Of a stretch of DNA of 64,000 bases, positions 25,793 through 33,440 are shown one piece after another. The stretch is from Streptomyces sp. TLI_235. GTDB lineage: Bacteria > Actinomycetota > Actinomycetes > Streptomycetales > Streptomycetaceae. The notes beneath the pieces were generated by a model that made no database searches, was not told the origin of the DNA, and saw nothing but the letters and a program-made list of their open reading frames with translations. Position 1 is the first letter of the stretch. Each line of letters begins with the position of its first letter. The stretch is taken from NCBI GenBank assembly GCA_002300355.1, contig NSGV01000002.1, positions 1,364,001 to 1,428,000 of the forward strand, written 5' to 3'. A program made the position numbers and the translations under genes.

Positions 25793-26062
25793 CTATCGGA
25801 CGGGCTTCCGGCGCTCCCACATCGGGGCGACCACCGCGACCAGGGCCACCGCGAAGCCGATCTGCAGCAGGTGGCGGGTCCAGTCGATGCCGCCGGTGTG
25901 CGCGACGCCGATCCAGCCGGCGACGGCGTTGCCCAGCAGCGCGCCGGCGGCGCCCAGCAGCATGGTGAGCCACCACGGGATCGCCTGCGGCCCGCGCAGG
26001 ATCAGCTTGGCCAGGACGCCGAGGACGAATCCGATCAGCAGGATCCACAGCAGTTGGAACAC
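25793..26062 (-). CDS. GlsB/YeaQ/YmgE family stress-response membrane protein
   Basis: An 89-residue protein with three membrane segments: LLWILLIGFVLGVLAKLIL, then WWLTMLLGAAGALLGNAVAGWIG, then LLQIGFAVALVAVVAP. The Gly-rich GAAGALLGNAVAGWIG segment is the family signature. Members are induced by envelope or osmotic stress; the mechanism is unknown. GTG 26062 follows GGAGGAGCC directly upstream, so the longer frame to 26140 was dropped. Confidence 0.85.
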   Translation of the reverse strand: MFQLLWILLIGFVLGVLAKLILRGPQAIPWWLTMLLGAAGALLGNAVAGWIGVAHTGGIDWTRHLLQIGFAVALVAVVAPMWERRKPVR

Positions 26063-26164
26063 GGCTCCTCCGCTCCGCCGGGCCTCCGCCCCTCCCGGCA
26101 CCGCCGCTGGTTGGTGGTGATCACCAGCTTGCGTCCTCACGGGCGGCTCGGCACCTCGGGAGGC

Positions 26165-26710
26165 CTACAGCGGCTGCACACCCGGGTCGGCCGTGATACC
26201 GCGGTGGGCCTCGGCGAGCAGCAGGTAGCCCTCGGCGTTGGCCTTGATGCCGGCCCGCTCCTCCTCGGTGAGCGGGCGGCGGACCTTCGCCGGGACGCCG
26301 GCGACCAGGGAGCCCGGCGGCACCTCGGCGCCCTGGGTGACCACGGCCCCGGCGGCGATCAGCGAGCCGGACCCGATCCGGGCCCCGTTGAGCACCGTGG
26401 CGCCCATACCGACCAGCACGTCGTCCTCGACGGTGCAGCCGTGCAGCACCGCGTTGTGGCCGACCGAGATCCGCTCGCCGAGCCGCAGCGGGAAGCCCGG
26501 GTCGGCGTGCAGGGTGCAGTTGTCCTGGATGTTGGTGTCGGCGCCGACGGTGATCGCCTCGGCGTCGCCGCGCAGCACCGCCCCGTACCAGATGCCCGCG
26601 CGGGCGGCGACGGTGACCGCCCCGACCACGACCGCGTTGGGGGCGACGAACGCCGAGGGGTCGACGGCGGGCACCCGGCCCGCGACGGCGGCGATCAGCG
26701 GCTCGGCCAT
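26165..26710 (-). CDS. Gamma-class carbonic anhydrase family protein
   Basis: A 181-residue left-handed beta-helix trimer protein. Hexapeptide repeats run from VVVGAVTVAARAGIWYGAVLRGD to LIAAGAVVTQGAEVPPGSLVAGVPAKVRR. The zinc His ligands are visible in NCTLHADPG and VGHNAVLHGC. The catalytic acid-loop glutamates of Cam are absent, as in CamH/YrdA-like members, so true carbonic anhydrase activity is uncertain. ACAGGAG precedes ATG 26710. Confidence 0.9.
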   Translation of the reverse strand: MAEPLIAAVAGRVPAVDPSAFVAPNAVVVGAVTVAARAGIWYGAVLRGDAEAITVGADTNIQDNCTLHADPGFPLRLGERISVGHNAVLHGCTVEDDVLVGMGATVLNGARIGSGSLIAAGAVVTQGAEVPPGSLVAGVPAKVRRPLTEEERAGIKANAEGYLLLAEAHRGITADPGVQPL

Positions 26711-26794
26711 GTTCGGTACTCCTGTCTCGTTGCGGTACGCGGTCGCGGTGGCGAACCGGGGTGTGCGGAACCCGCGGCCCGGGCTCCGGGCCGG

Positions 26795-27586
26795 TCAGCC
26801 CTCGTACGGGAGCAGCTCGGCGCGCTTGGGCGGGCGACCGTCGCCGGAGGAGCGGCCGGTGAGGCGGCGGCCGATCCACGGGCCGAGGTGGCTGCGCAGC
26901 CAGCGCAGGTCGGCGCCGAGCTTCGCGGTGCGGCTCCGCGGGGCGGTGGCCGGCAGCGGGGCGCGCCAGTCCTCGTCGCCCGGGCGGCCGAGGGCTTCGA
27001 GGACGGCGGCGGCGACGCGGCGGTGGCCCTCGGCGGAGAGGTGCAGGCGGTCCTCGGCCCACATCCGCGGGTCGTCGAAGCAGGGGGCGCTGAAGAGGTC
27101 GACCACGACCGCGCGGCCCTCGGAGTCGCGGGCGATTCCCTCGACGAAGGCCTTGAGTTCGAGGATGGTCGGCAGCAGCCGGGTGCCGCCGGGCATCCGG
27201 CGGCTGGGGTCGGTGCTGGTGAACATGACCACGGTGGCGCCGCCGGCGAGCAGGGTGCGGGCGGCGATGCCCAGGCGCTCCTTGACGTGCGCGATGTCGC
27301 AGCCGGGCCGCAGCACGTCGTTGAACCCGCCGGCCAGGGTGACCAGGTCGGTGCCCATCGCGGCGGCCGGGCCGACCTGCTCGTCGCAGATCTGGCCGAT
27401 CAGCTTGCCGCGGACGGCGAGGTTGGCGTAGCGGAAGCCGCCGTCGTCGTGCTCGGCGGCCAGCGCGGTGGCGAGGCGGTCGGCCCAGCCGCGGTAGTGG
27501 CCGTCGGGCAGCAGGTCGTCGCACATGCCCTCGGTGAAGGAGTCCCCGACGGCGACGTAGCTGGTGAAGGTGGCTGTGTTCTCCAT
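26795..27586 (-). CDS. SGNH/GDSL hydrolase
   Basis: A 263-residue intracellular esterase-like protein. Block I has the nucleophile in YVAVGDSFTEGM, block III the Asn in TLAGGFNDVLRPG, and block V the Asp-x-x-His in EDRLHLSAEGHRRVA. There is no signal peptide. The C-terminal 60 residues are basic and unlike the core family. TACGAT (27601-27596 on the minus strand) lies 9 nt before ATG 27586 with no Shine-Dalgarno sequence. The substrate is probably an acyl ester or deacylated glycan. Confidence 0.88.
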   Translation of the reverse strand: MENTATFTSYVAVGDSFTEGMCDDLLPDGHYRGWADRLATALAAEHDDGGFRYANLAVRGKLIGQICDEQVGPAAAMGTDLVTLAGGFNDVLRPGCDIAHVKERLGIAARTLLAGGATVVMFTSTDPSRRMPGGTRLLPTILELKAFVEGIARDSEGRAVVVDLFSAPCFDDPRMWAEDRLHLSAEGHRRVAAAVLEALGRPGDEDWRAPLPATAPRSRTAKLGADLRWLRSHLGPWIGRRLTGRSSGDGRPPKRAELLPYEG

Positions 27587-27625
27587 GGCCCGACGATCGT
27601 ACGCGCACCTGCTACCGACCGGTAC

Positions 27626-27657
27626 GAAGGGGCGCCCCGCAGCCGGGGCGCCCCTTC
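27626..27657. terminator. 13-bp perfect hairpin after streptavidin-like gene
   Basis: GAAGGGGCGCCCC (27626-27638), loop GCAGCC, exact complement (27645-27657). It lies 12 nt downstream of the avidin-family stop. Confidence 0.8.
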
Positions 27658-27668
27658 GGCCGTCGCGG

Positions 27669-28085
27669 TCAGCTCGGGTGGGAGGCGGGTCGGCGGCCGC
27701 GGAGGTGGCGCTCGATCTCCTCGGGGGCGGGGGTCTGCCGGGTGAAGACGTCCTGGCCGACGACGGTCGACTCCCAGACGTGGTCGGCGGCGGCCGACCG
27801 GGTGAGCAGCCAGGTGGCGAGGATGGTGTCGTCGTTCTCCAGGTACTGCCCGCTCCAGCTGGTGACCGACCCGGCGTCGCCCTGTTGGTTGCGCCAGGCG
27901 ACCGCCCAGCCGACCGCGGTGCTCCCGCCCGGCTCGGCCGGGCCGTCGTGGCGGCCGGTGAGCTCGTACGGTCCGGCCACCCGGCCCGCGCCCGAGACGT
28001 ACGTCCCGGTGAGGCCGCCGGACGTGTCGGCGGTGAGCCGCATGTGCGAGCCGAACTCGTTGTACCAGTCTCCGGCGATGGTCAT
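27669..28085 (-). CDS. Avidin/streptavidin family protein, without signal peptide
   Basis: A 138-residue homologue of streptavidin, recognised by GDWYNEFGS, LTGTYVSGAG, GWAVAWRNQQG, TSWSGQYL, ATWLLT and VWESTVVGQDVF. The residues matching the streptavidin biotin contacts Asn23, Ser27, Tyr43, Ser45, Trp79, Ser88, Thr90, Trp92, Trp108, Trp120 and Asp128 are all present; Asn49 aligns with Arg and Val47 with Ala. Secreted streptavidins carry a signal peptide, but this protein starts MTIAGDWYNEFG behind GGGAGA, and upstream codons encode no hydrophobic stretch. It should be cytosolic and may bind biotin or a biotin-like compound. A charged C-terminal tail of about 20 residues follows the barrel. 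Confidence 0.92.
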   Translation of the reverse strand: MTIAGDWYNEFGSHMRLTADTSGGLTGTYVSGAGRVAGPYELTGRHDGPAEPGGSTAVGWAVAWRNQQGDAGSVTSWSGQYLENDDTILATWLLTRSAAADHVWESTVVGQDVFTRQTPAPEEIERHLRGRRPASHPS

Positions 28086-28260
28086 CGATGGTCTCCCTGG
28101 GCGGACCCGTTCCGGCGCCGCCCCGGTCGGGCGGCCGCGTGCCTCTCCAGGATCGGGCCGGGGGGTGGGCTTCGCACCGCAACCCGGCCGATGCGGGTGC
28201 GCCGGCGCCGCGGCCTCCGGACAGGGACGGTGGCCGCGGCGCCGACGGGTCGGGGTCCGC

Positions 28261-29169
28261 TCAGTCGGTGCCGGCGGTGGTGCGGCGGCGGCGCAGCAGT
28301 GCGGTGGCGCCGCCGGCCAGGGCGAGTGCCCCGGCGGCCGCGGCGGCCCACCACGCGGTGCGGTCGGGCGCCGCGGCGGGGGTGGCCGCCGCGACCGGGG
28401 CGGTCCCGGCGGGCACCGTGTCGACGGGCACCGCGGACGTGTCGAGGCCGGGGTAGCCGCCGGCCAGGCCCTTGCGGTCGTAGGCCGAGCCGGGCAGCTT
28501 GTCGCCGTACCGGGCGGTGACGAGCTTCTGGTAGGCGGCGAGGGTGATGCTCTGCTTGCCGCCGAGGCCGCTGGTCGCCTCCTGGTTGAGCGCCTCGACG
28601 AGGCCCTTGTCGCTGAGCCGGTACCAGGCGTGGATCTGCGGCTCGGTGAAGGTGCGGGCCTGCGCGGTGCCCTGCTCGGCGAGGGCGACCTCGCCGTCGC
28701 CGTCCCGGATGCCGGCCAGCTGCCAGCCGCCCTTCTGCTGCTCCTGCGGTGCGAGCAGCACGGAGGCGCGGTGGCCGTCGGCGGCGGCGACCCGGGAGGC
28801 GAGGTAGGACAGCCGCAGCGCGTTCTCGGCGGTCGGCCGGGCCTTGCCGGTGACGAAGTCGGGGGCGAGCTCGTAGAGCGCCACCGGGTTCTTCAGGTCG
28901 AAGGCGGGCGGGCCGGCGGGGGCGGCGGCGCGCGGGGCGCCGACCGTGCCGCCGTCGGCGGCGGGAGCGGCCGGGGCTGCGGACTGCTGCCGGGTGACGG
29001 TCAGGAACCGGGAGACGGTGTCCCGGACCTGGCCGGACTGCAGGACCTGCTGGGCGGAGCCCAGGTCGGGGCCGTCGGCGGCGTGCGCCGGGGCGGCGGA
29101 GGCGAGCAGGGCGAGGCCGGCGCACGCGGCGAGCACGGCCGTGCGGCGGAGCTTCGGGGAGGTGGTCAC
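28261..29169 (-). CDS. Secreted protein with C-terminal membrane anchor, unknown function
   Basis: A 302-residue protein. The signal peptide is SPKLRRTAVLAACAGLALLASAAPAHA. A helical region (SAQQVLQSGQVRDTVSRFL), an Ala/Pro-rich spacer and a globular domain (FDLKNPVALYELAPDFVTG...WYRLSDKGLVEALNQEA) follow. The C-terminal hydrophobic segment WWAAAAAGALALAGGATALL ends in RRRR, anchoring it on the outer membrane face. There is no LPXTG. GTG 29169 follows GAGGAG, and only 14 nt separate it from the protease gene upstream, so the two are an operon. I do not recognise the family; it could be a protease partner, inhibitor or substrate. Confidence 0.75.
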   Translation of the reverse strand: MTTSPKLRRTAVLAACAGLALLASAAPAHAADGPDLGSAQQVLQSGQVRDTVSRFLTVTRQQSAAPAAPAADGGTVGAPRAAAPAGPPAFDLKNPVALYELAPDFVTGKARPTAENALRLSYLASRVAAADGHRASVLLAPQEQQKGGWQLAGIRDGDGEVALAEQGTAQARTFTEPQIHAWYRLSDKGLVEALNQEATSGLGGKQSITLAAYQKLVTARYGDKLPGSAYDRKGLAGGYPGLDTSAVPVDTVPAGTAPVAAATPAAAPDRTAWWAAAAAGALALAGGATALLRRRRTTAGTD

Positions 29170-29183
29170 GGTCGGTCGTCTCC

Positions 29184-30020
29184 TCAGCCGTGGATGCCGA
29201 TGCGGGAGTGGGTCCACTGGAACGAGTTGTTGTTGACGTAGGTGCTGTAGTTCCACCAGGTGTAGGTCTGGGTGGAGGGCCACGGGTCACCGACGGCGAT
29301 CATGTTGCTGCTGCTGTCGTAGCCGTAGATGACGTTCATGTGGCCGCCGCCGGTGCGCCAGCCGATCCGGACGGCGAACGGGCGGCCGCCCGCGATCTCG
29401 GCGGTGGTCTCGCCGAACGAGGCGCTGCGGTAGAGGCTGGTGCCGCTGTTCGCCAGCCCCGCGCCGGCCAGGCCGTTGGCCATGTCCTCCAGCGTGGCGG
29501 GCTGGTTGTTGCAGTTCACCCAGGTGCCGCGGGCGGCGAGCCGGCAGAAGTCCTCCTGGCTGACGCTGCGCCCCCAGAACCCGGCGATGGTCACGCCGGA
29601 GGCGTCCCAGCACCACTGGGTCCTGACCTGCTTCTGCATGCCGATGGCGAGGGTCTTGGTGCCGGTGTTCGTGGTCGAGCCGCAGACCTGCAGGCTGTTG
29701 GTGTTCTCCTTGATGAAGGCGTCGGCGATGTAGTAGGTGCCGGACCAGATCCAGCGGGTGTTGCCCTCGACCTGGTCGCCGGTGGTGCGGCAGGCGGTGG
29801 GGACGTGGTCGCCGACCGCGGAGGTGCCGGTGATGCGGGAGGTCAGCGAGGGCAGGGTGCGCTGGTTGACGGTGCGGTAGCCGCCCTGGCCGCCGATCAC
29901 GGTGCCGGTGGAGGCGGCCTGGGCGAAGACGCCGATGCCGAAGAGCAGTGCGCCGGAGAGCGCGGTGACGAGCGCGGCCAGCAGGGTCTTCCTGCGGCGG
30001 GACGCGCGGAGTCTGTGCAT
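29184..30020 (-). CDS. Secreted papain-like cysteine protease (C39/C70-like)
   Basis: A 278-residue exported protease. The signal peptide is RRRKTLLAALVTALSGALLFGIGVFAQA. A pro-like region of about 100 residues follows. The catalytic Cys lies in QVRTQWCWDASGV, the QxxWCWxA signature of AvrRpt2/papain-like bacterial proteases. His is in GGGHMNVIYGYD and the Asp/Asn position in VGDPWPS. Several Cys may form disulfides. AAGGAG precedes ATG 30020. It is the first gene of a two-gene unit with the anchored protein. The target is unknown. Confidence 0.87.
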   Translation of the reverse strand: MHRLRASRRRKTLLAALVTALSGALLFGIGVFAQAASTGTVIGGQGGYRTVNQRTLPSLTSRITGTSAVGDHVPTACRTTGDQVEGNTRWIWSGTYYIADAFIKENTNSLQVCGSTTNTGTKTLAIGMQKQVRTQWCWDASGVTIAGFWGRSVSQEDFCRLAARGTWVNCNNQPATLEDMANGLAGAGLANSGTSLYRSASFGETTAEIAGGRPFAVRIGWRTGGGHMNVIYGYDSSSNMIAVGDPWPSTQTYTWWNYSTYVNNNSFQWTHSRIGIHG

Positions 30021-30278
30021 GGTGCTCCTTGATCCGAGGGTCCGGCCCGGTGCGCCGGGGTCGCCGGCGGACCGGGGTCGGGTGAACCGGAGGTGCCGGG
30101 CTCAGGGCGTGCCTGGGCCGGGCGTGCGCAGGGGCGCGGGAACGGATGGGCACGGGTGCGCGACGGCGCGGCTGCGCGGTCGCCGCCGTGTGCCCGGGCG
30201 CGGACGGGCCCGGATGTCCGCCCGGCCCGACGCGGGGTCGAGGCGGTGCGGAGCGGGGCCGGGACGTCCGACGCGGGG

Positions 30279-30932
30279 TCAGGAACGGGCGGAGCGCCGC
30301 AGGATGCGGACGGCGACCGCCACGGCGCCCAACGCGAGGACGGCGGTGCCGAGGCCCGCGAGCGCGAGCAGCCAGGCCGGGCGGTCGGCGCCGGCCGGTG
30401 CGGCTGCCGGGCTCCCGGTGGCGGCGGTGCCGGCCGGGACGGGGTCGGTGACGGTGCCCGGCGAAGCGGACCGCCCGCCGGTCGGACCGGCGGTCGGACC
30501 GGCGGTGGGCCCGTCGGTCGGCGCGGTCGGTCCGGCCGTCGGGGCCGACCCCGGCGGGTCGCTCACCGGCACGTCGAGATCACCCTGGTAGCGGCCGAGC
30601 CCCGGGAAGGCGGTCTCGGCGGTGACGGTCCAGTGGCCGGGCGGCAGCACCTCGGCGGTGGTGAGGGCGCCGGGCCTGCCGGGCACCGGCACCAGCCGCC
30701 AGGGGCCGACGGTCCGGCCGTCGGGGGCGGTCGCGGAGAAGGTGCCCGCGATCCGCTCCTCGACCGGGTCGCGGTCGTTCTCCCACAGGGCGGTGGCCTG
30801 CGGGTGTCCGGCGGTGCTGCCGGTGACGGTGAGGGCGATGGTGTCGCCGTGGGCGTGGGCCGTCGCGGCCGGGCCGAGCGTGAGCAGGCCGGTGAGGACG
30901 GCGCAGGCCACCGCGGTACGGCGGGTGCGCAT
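30279..30932 (-). CDS. Secreted, C-terminally anchored Ig-like/CopC-like protein
   Basis: A 217-residue protein with a signal peptide (TAVACAVLTGLLTLGPAATAHA). The mature N-terminus HGDTIALTVTGSTAGHPQA starts a beta-sandwich region ending near YQGDLDVPV. A repetitive Pro/Thr/Gly spacer follows, then a hydrophobic anchor (PAWLLALAGLGTAVLALGAVAVAVRIL) and a basic tail. The N-terminal His after cleavage recalls CopC-type copper proteins, but the other ligands are not convincing. AGGAGCG precedes ATG 30932. It follows the metalloprotease gene by 83 bp and may be co-transcribed with it. Confidence 0.72.
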   Translation of the reverse strand: MRTRRTAVACAVLTGLLTLGPAATAHAHGDTIALTVTGSTAGHPQATALWENDRDPVEERIAGTFSATAPDGRTVGPWRLVPVPGRPGALTTAEVLPPGHWTVTAETAFPGLGRYQGDLDVPVSDPPGSAPTAGPTAPTDGPTAGPTAGPTGGRSASPGTVTDPVPAGTAATGSPAAAPAGADRPAWLLALAGLGTAVLALGAVAVAVRILRRSARS

Positions 30933-31015
30933 GGGCGTTCGCTCCTGGGGCAGTGGGTGGTGCGGCGGGGGCCCGCCCGCGGCGGCGCGCGGGCCCCCGG
31001 TGGCTCGGCGGAGCG

Positions 31016-33085
31016 TCAGGACGTCTTCTGGACCGTCCAGGCGTGGTAGCCGGAGCCGTTCGGGTCCTGGAGTTCCATCAGCCAGGCGCCGTAGTACGGG
31101 CGGCCGGAGATGCCGAGGACGAGCGAGCTGCCCCGGGCGGTGACGGTGACGCCGCCGCCGGCCGTCGCGAGCCGCCACTGCTGGGCGGTGGAGGTGCCGT
31201 TGCAGGGCTGCTGGTACACCCACTGGCCGACGCCCGCGGCGCCGCCGAGCTGCAGGCACTTGCCGGAGACCGCGGAGCGGATCCGGGCGTAGCCGTCGCC
31301 TGCGTCGTCGAAGTACCAGCGCTGGCCGGCGTATCCGTTGGGCTGGGAGGCGACCAGCACGGTGCCGTCCGCGGACTTGCCGCCCCAGATCTCGGCGGCC
31401 AGGCCGGAAACGCCGTTGACCATGGTGTACGCCGCACTGGGCGTGGTGGTGGTGCCGGCCTTCGGGGTGTGGAAGGAGACGGTGCGGCCGGGCGCGGAGT
31501 CCTTGCCGGCGCGGTCGCGGTAGGCCACCGCCACGGTGTAGTCGGTGTCGGGGCGCAGGTTGTAGACGCGTACCGAGTTCTGCTGCACCCAGGTGAGGAA
31601 GGCGCCGTTCAGCCGGACCTGGTACCAGTCGGCCCCGTTGACCGCGGGCCAGTTGAGCACCGCGGAGTCGGAGGCGAGGCTGCCGACGGTGGGCGTCGGA
31701 CCGGTGCTGCCGGTCGGCCCGGTCGGGCTCGGCTTGGGCGACGGGGTGGGCGAGGAGGTCGGCGAGGGACTCGGGTTCGGGTTCGGCCCGGTGCCGCCGC
31801 CGGCCATCAGGAACTGGTTGTTGGCGACGTTCCAGTGCGTGGCGAGGTAACTGCCCGCCTTGGGACTGGTGTTGTAGTAGTCGTCGTGGTTGCAGTCGAG
31901 GCGCTCGTCGTGGCCGCGCTCGGGGCAGACCGTCCGCATCGTCGGGTAGTACGGCGTGTCGGAGTAGCACATGACGTCCCACTCGTCGGTGCAGTGCGCG
32001 CCGCGGCTGGTGTTGGGCGCGCTGTTGTTCACCGCGCCCAGGTTGTGGCCGAGTTCGTGCGCGGCGGTGGAGCCGCTCCAGCAGCCGGAGTCGGTGCGGC
32101 CGTACGAGGGACCGAAGTTGGACAGGTTGTCCTGGCCCGGGCGCTCGTCACCGGCGAAGGTGCCGATGCCGCAGTAGACGTTGGCGTCCGCGAAGACCAT
32201 GTACTTGCGGTCCTTGCGGTTGAAGCCCTTCTGGGCGAGCGCGGAGTTCATCGCGCTGAACTCGGCGAGAGCCGAGTCGGACAGCTCGACGTTGAGCACG
32301 GACGGCGTGCAGTCCGCGGCGGTCACGAAGCGGATGTGCCGGACACCGCCGGTCTCCTGGGCGCTCGCGAAGTAGATGGTGTCGGCGTCCGCGGCCCACT
32401 TGCGGAAGGAGGCGGCGTACTGCGCGTACCGGTCCTTGCCGGGGCCGTGGGCGTACACCACCTGGACGCGGTTGCCGGTGGCTCCGTCGCCGTCGCACTG
32501 GACGGTCTGGTCGGCCGGGCCGGCGGCGGCGGTGCGGGTGGGCTTGGGGCTCGCACCCGGTGCGGGGGCGGCGACGGCGCCCTGACCGGTGGCGGCGTCG
32601 ACGGCCGCCTCCGTGCCGGCCGTCGGCGCCTGCGCGGCCCGGTCGGCCGGGGCGGTGCTGCCCGGGTCGGTGGCGGTCTCCTCGCTCTTGACCGCCGGTG
32701 CGGTGTCCTTCTTGACGTCCACGCCCTTGGGGGGCGCGTCCGGCCCGTGGGTGCAGTTGCCCTCGGCGGTCTTCAGGACGCCGACACACTTGTCGCCCTT
32801 GGCGGCCGCCTTGAGGCCGGTGTACACCAGGCCGCGCGGCGGGTCGTTGCTCGGTATGGAGGCCACCGGTTCCGGGGCCTTGTCGTGCGCTGGTTCGGAC
32901 GCCGGCGCGGACCCGTCGGCGGACACGCCGGCCGCAGCCGTCGTCCGCTCCTCGGTGAAGGCGCCGCCCATGGCGGCGCTGCCCACGAAGACCCCCGTTG
33001 CGGCCAGGACGGCGGAGACCAGCATCACGCGGGTGCTCTTCCGTCGCTGGACCGCTCTTCTACGACCGGACAAACCACACCTCAT
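31016..33085 (-). CDS. Secreted zinc metalloprotease with FN3 and ricin-type lectin domains
   Basis: About 689 residues. An Arg-rich n-region and the core VMLVSAVLAATGVFVGSAAMGG form the export signal. A long low-complexity pro-region follows. The catalytic motif HELGHNLGAVNN and the Met-turn WDVMCYSD define a metzincin-like zinc site. A Pro/Ser/Thr linker leads to an FN3 module (VLNWPAVNGADWYQVRLNGA) and a C-terminal ricin beta-trefoil (GKCLQLGG...WVYQQPC...QQWRL), probably for glycan binding. The start is unclear: ATG 33085 has AAGGA with no spacing, while in-frame TTG 33073 has GAGG 5 nt upstream. Confidence 0.85.
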   Translation of the reverse strand: MRCGLSGRRRAVQRRKSTRVMLVSAVLAATGVFVGSAAMGGAFTEERTTAAAGVSADGSAPASEPAHDKAPEPVASIPSNDPPRGLVYTGLKAAAKGDKCVGVLKTAEGNCTHGPDAPPKGVDVKKDTAPAVKSEETATDPGSTAPADRAAQAPTAGTEAAVDAATGQGAVAAPAPGASPKPTRTAAAGPADQTVQCDGDGATGNRVQVVYAHGPGKDRYAQYAASFRKWAADADTIYFASAQETGGVRHIRFVTAADCTPSVLNVELSDSALAEFSAMNSALAQKGFNRKDRKYMVFADANVYCGIGTFAGDERPGQDNLSNFGPSYGRTDSGCWSGSTAAHELGHNLGAVNNSAPNTSRGAHCTDEWDVMCYSDTPYYPTMRTVCPERGHDERLDCNHDDYYNTSPKAGSYLATHWNVANNQFLMAGGGTGPNPNPSPSPTSSPTPSPKPSPTGPTGSTGPTPTVGSLASDSAVLNWPAVNGADWYQVRLNGAFLTWVQQNSVRVYNLRPDTDYTVAVAYRDRAGKDSAPGRTVSFHTPKAGTTTTPSAAYTMVNGVSGLAAEIWGGKSADGTVLVASQPNGYAGQRWYFDDAGDGYARIRSAVSGKCLQLGGAAGVGQWVYQQPCNGTSTAQQWRLATAGGGVTVTARGSSLVLGISGRPYYGAWLMELQDPNGSGYHAWTVQKTS

Positions 33086-33147
33086 TCCTTGAGAGGGGTT
33101 GAGTGCCGGGAATCCTGCCAGAACGTCCGAGCGAAATGTCCACACGT

Positions 33148-33177
33148 GTTCTACGCGCGAAGACGTACGGGGTTCAA
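33148..33177 (-). promoter_or_regulatory. Promoter of the metalloprotease, overlapping a TCTACGCGCG motif
   Basis: On the minus strand TTGAAC (33177-33172), an 18-bp spacer and TAGAAC (33153-33148). The -10 box overlaps TTCTACGCGCGAAG (plus strand, 33149-33162), a motif also found before two other secreted-protein genes. Confidence 0.5.
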
Positions 33178-33235
33178 CGACTCCACAACTTCGCGGCGCC
33201 GATAGCCAACTCGGTTCAGGTGCAGCAAAGTTGAA

Positions 33236-33278
33236 GGAGGCGACGCCGATTGGTCCAGACCGATCGGCGATCGCCTCC
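33236..33278 (-). terminator. Long hairpin, about 20-bp stem
   Basis: GGAGGCGA-CGCCGAT-GGTC pairs with its complement, with one bulge and one mismatch, around a CA loop. On the minus strand it lies about 160 nt after the DUF3291 stop and is followed by TTCAACTTTG. It may end that transcript or a small RNA. Confidence 0.65.
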
Positions 33279-33282
33279 GTAT

Positions 33283-33364
33283 GCGACTTTATGCAAACGT
33301 TATGTTTCGTGATCTGTCGTTAGACAGTCCGTCGAATAGTGAAATTGCACAGCGTAGGTGCAAT
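33283..33364 (-). ncRNA. Candidate small RNA or 3' UTR element
   Basis: AT-rich against the window and packed with dyads: ATTGCAC-N7-GTGCAAT (33344-33364), CTGTC-GTTA-GACAG (33314-33327) and AAAC-GTTAT-GTTT (33295-33307). The minus strand offers TTGCAC-N18-CTATTC as a weak promoter, and the 33236-33278 hairpin would terminate a transcript of about 90 nt. No homology is known. Confidence 0.25.
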
Positions 33365-33440
33365 ATCACTCTGCATCATGACGAGAAGGGTATTTTTGGA
33401 GAAGCCTCAGCCGCGCTCATGGGCGCAGTGTGACGGTTCG

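Larger units (their letters stand above)
33086..33440. other. Relatively AT-rich intergenic region with dyads
   Basis: This 355-bp gap contains the metalloprotease promoter (33148-33177), a long hairpin (33236-33278) and an AT-richer stretch (about 33283-33420) with several dyads. No convincing protein-coding gene is seen. Confidence 0.6.

Noticed and set aside
31700..31800. Repeat-like Pro/Ser/Gly sequence
   Set aside because: It is the linker of the metalloprotease, in frame and typical of secreted multidomain enzymes.
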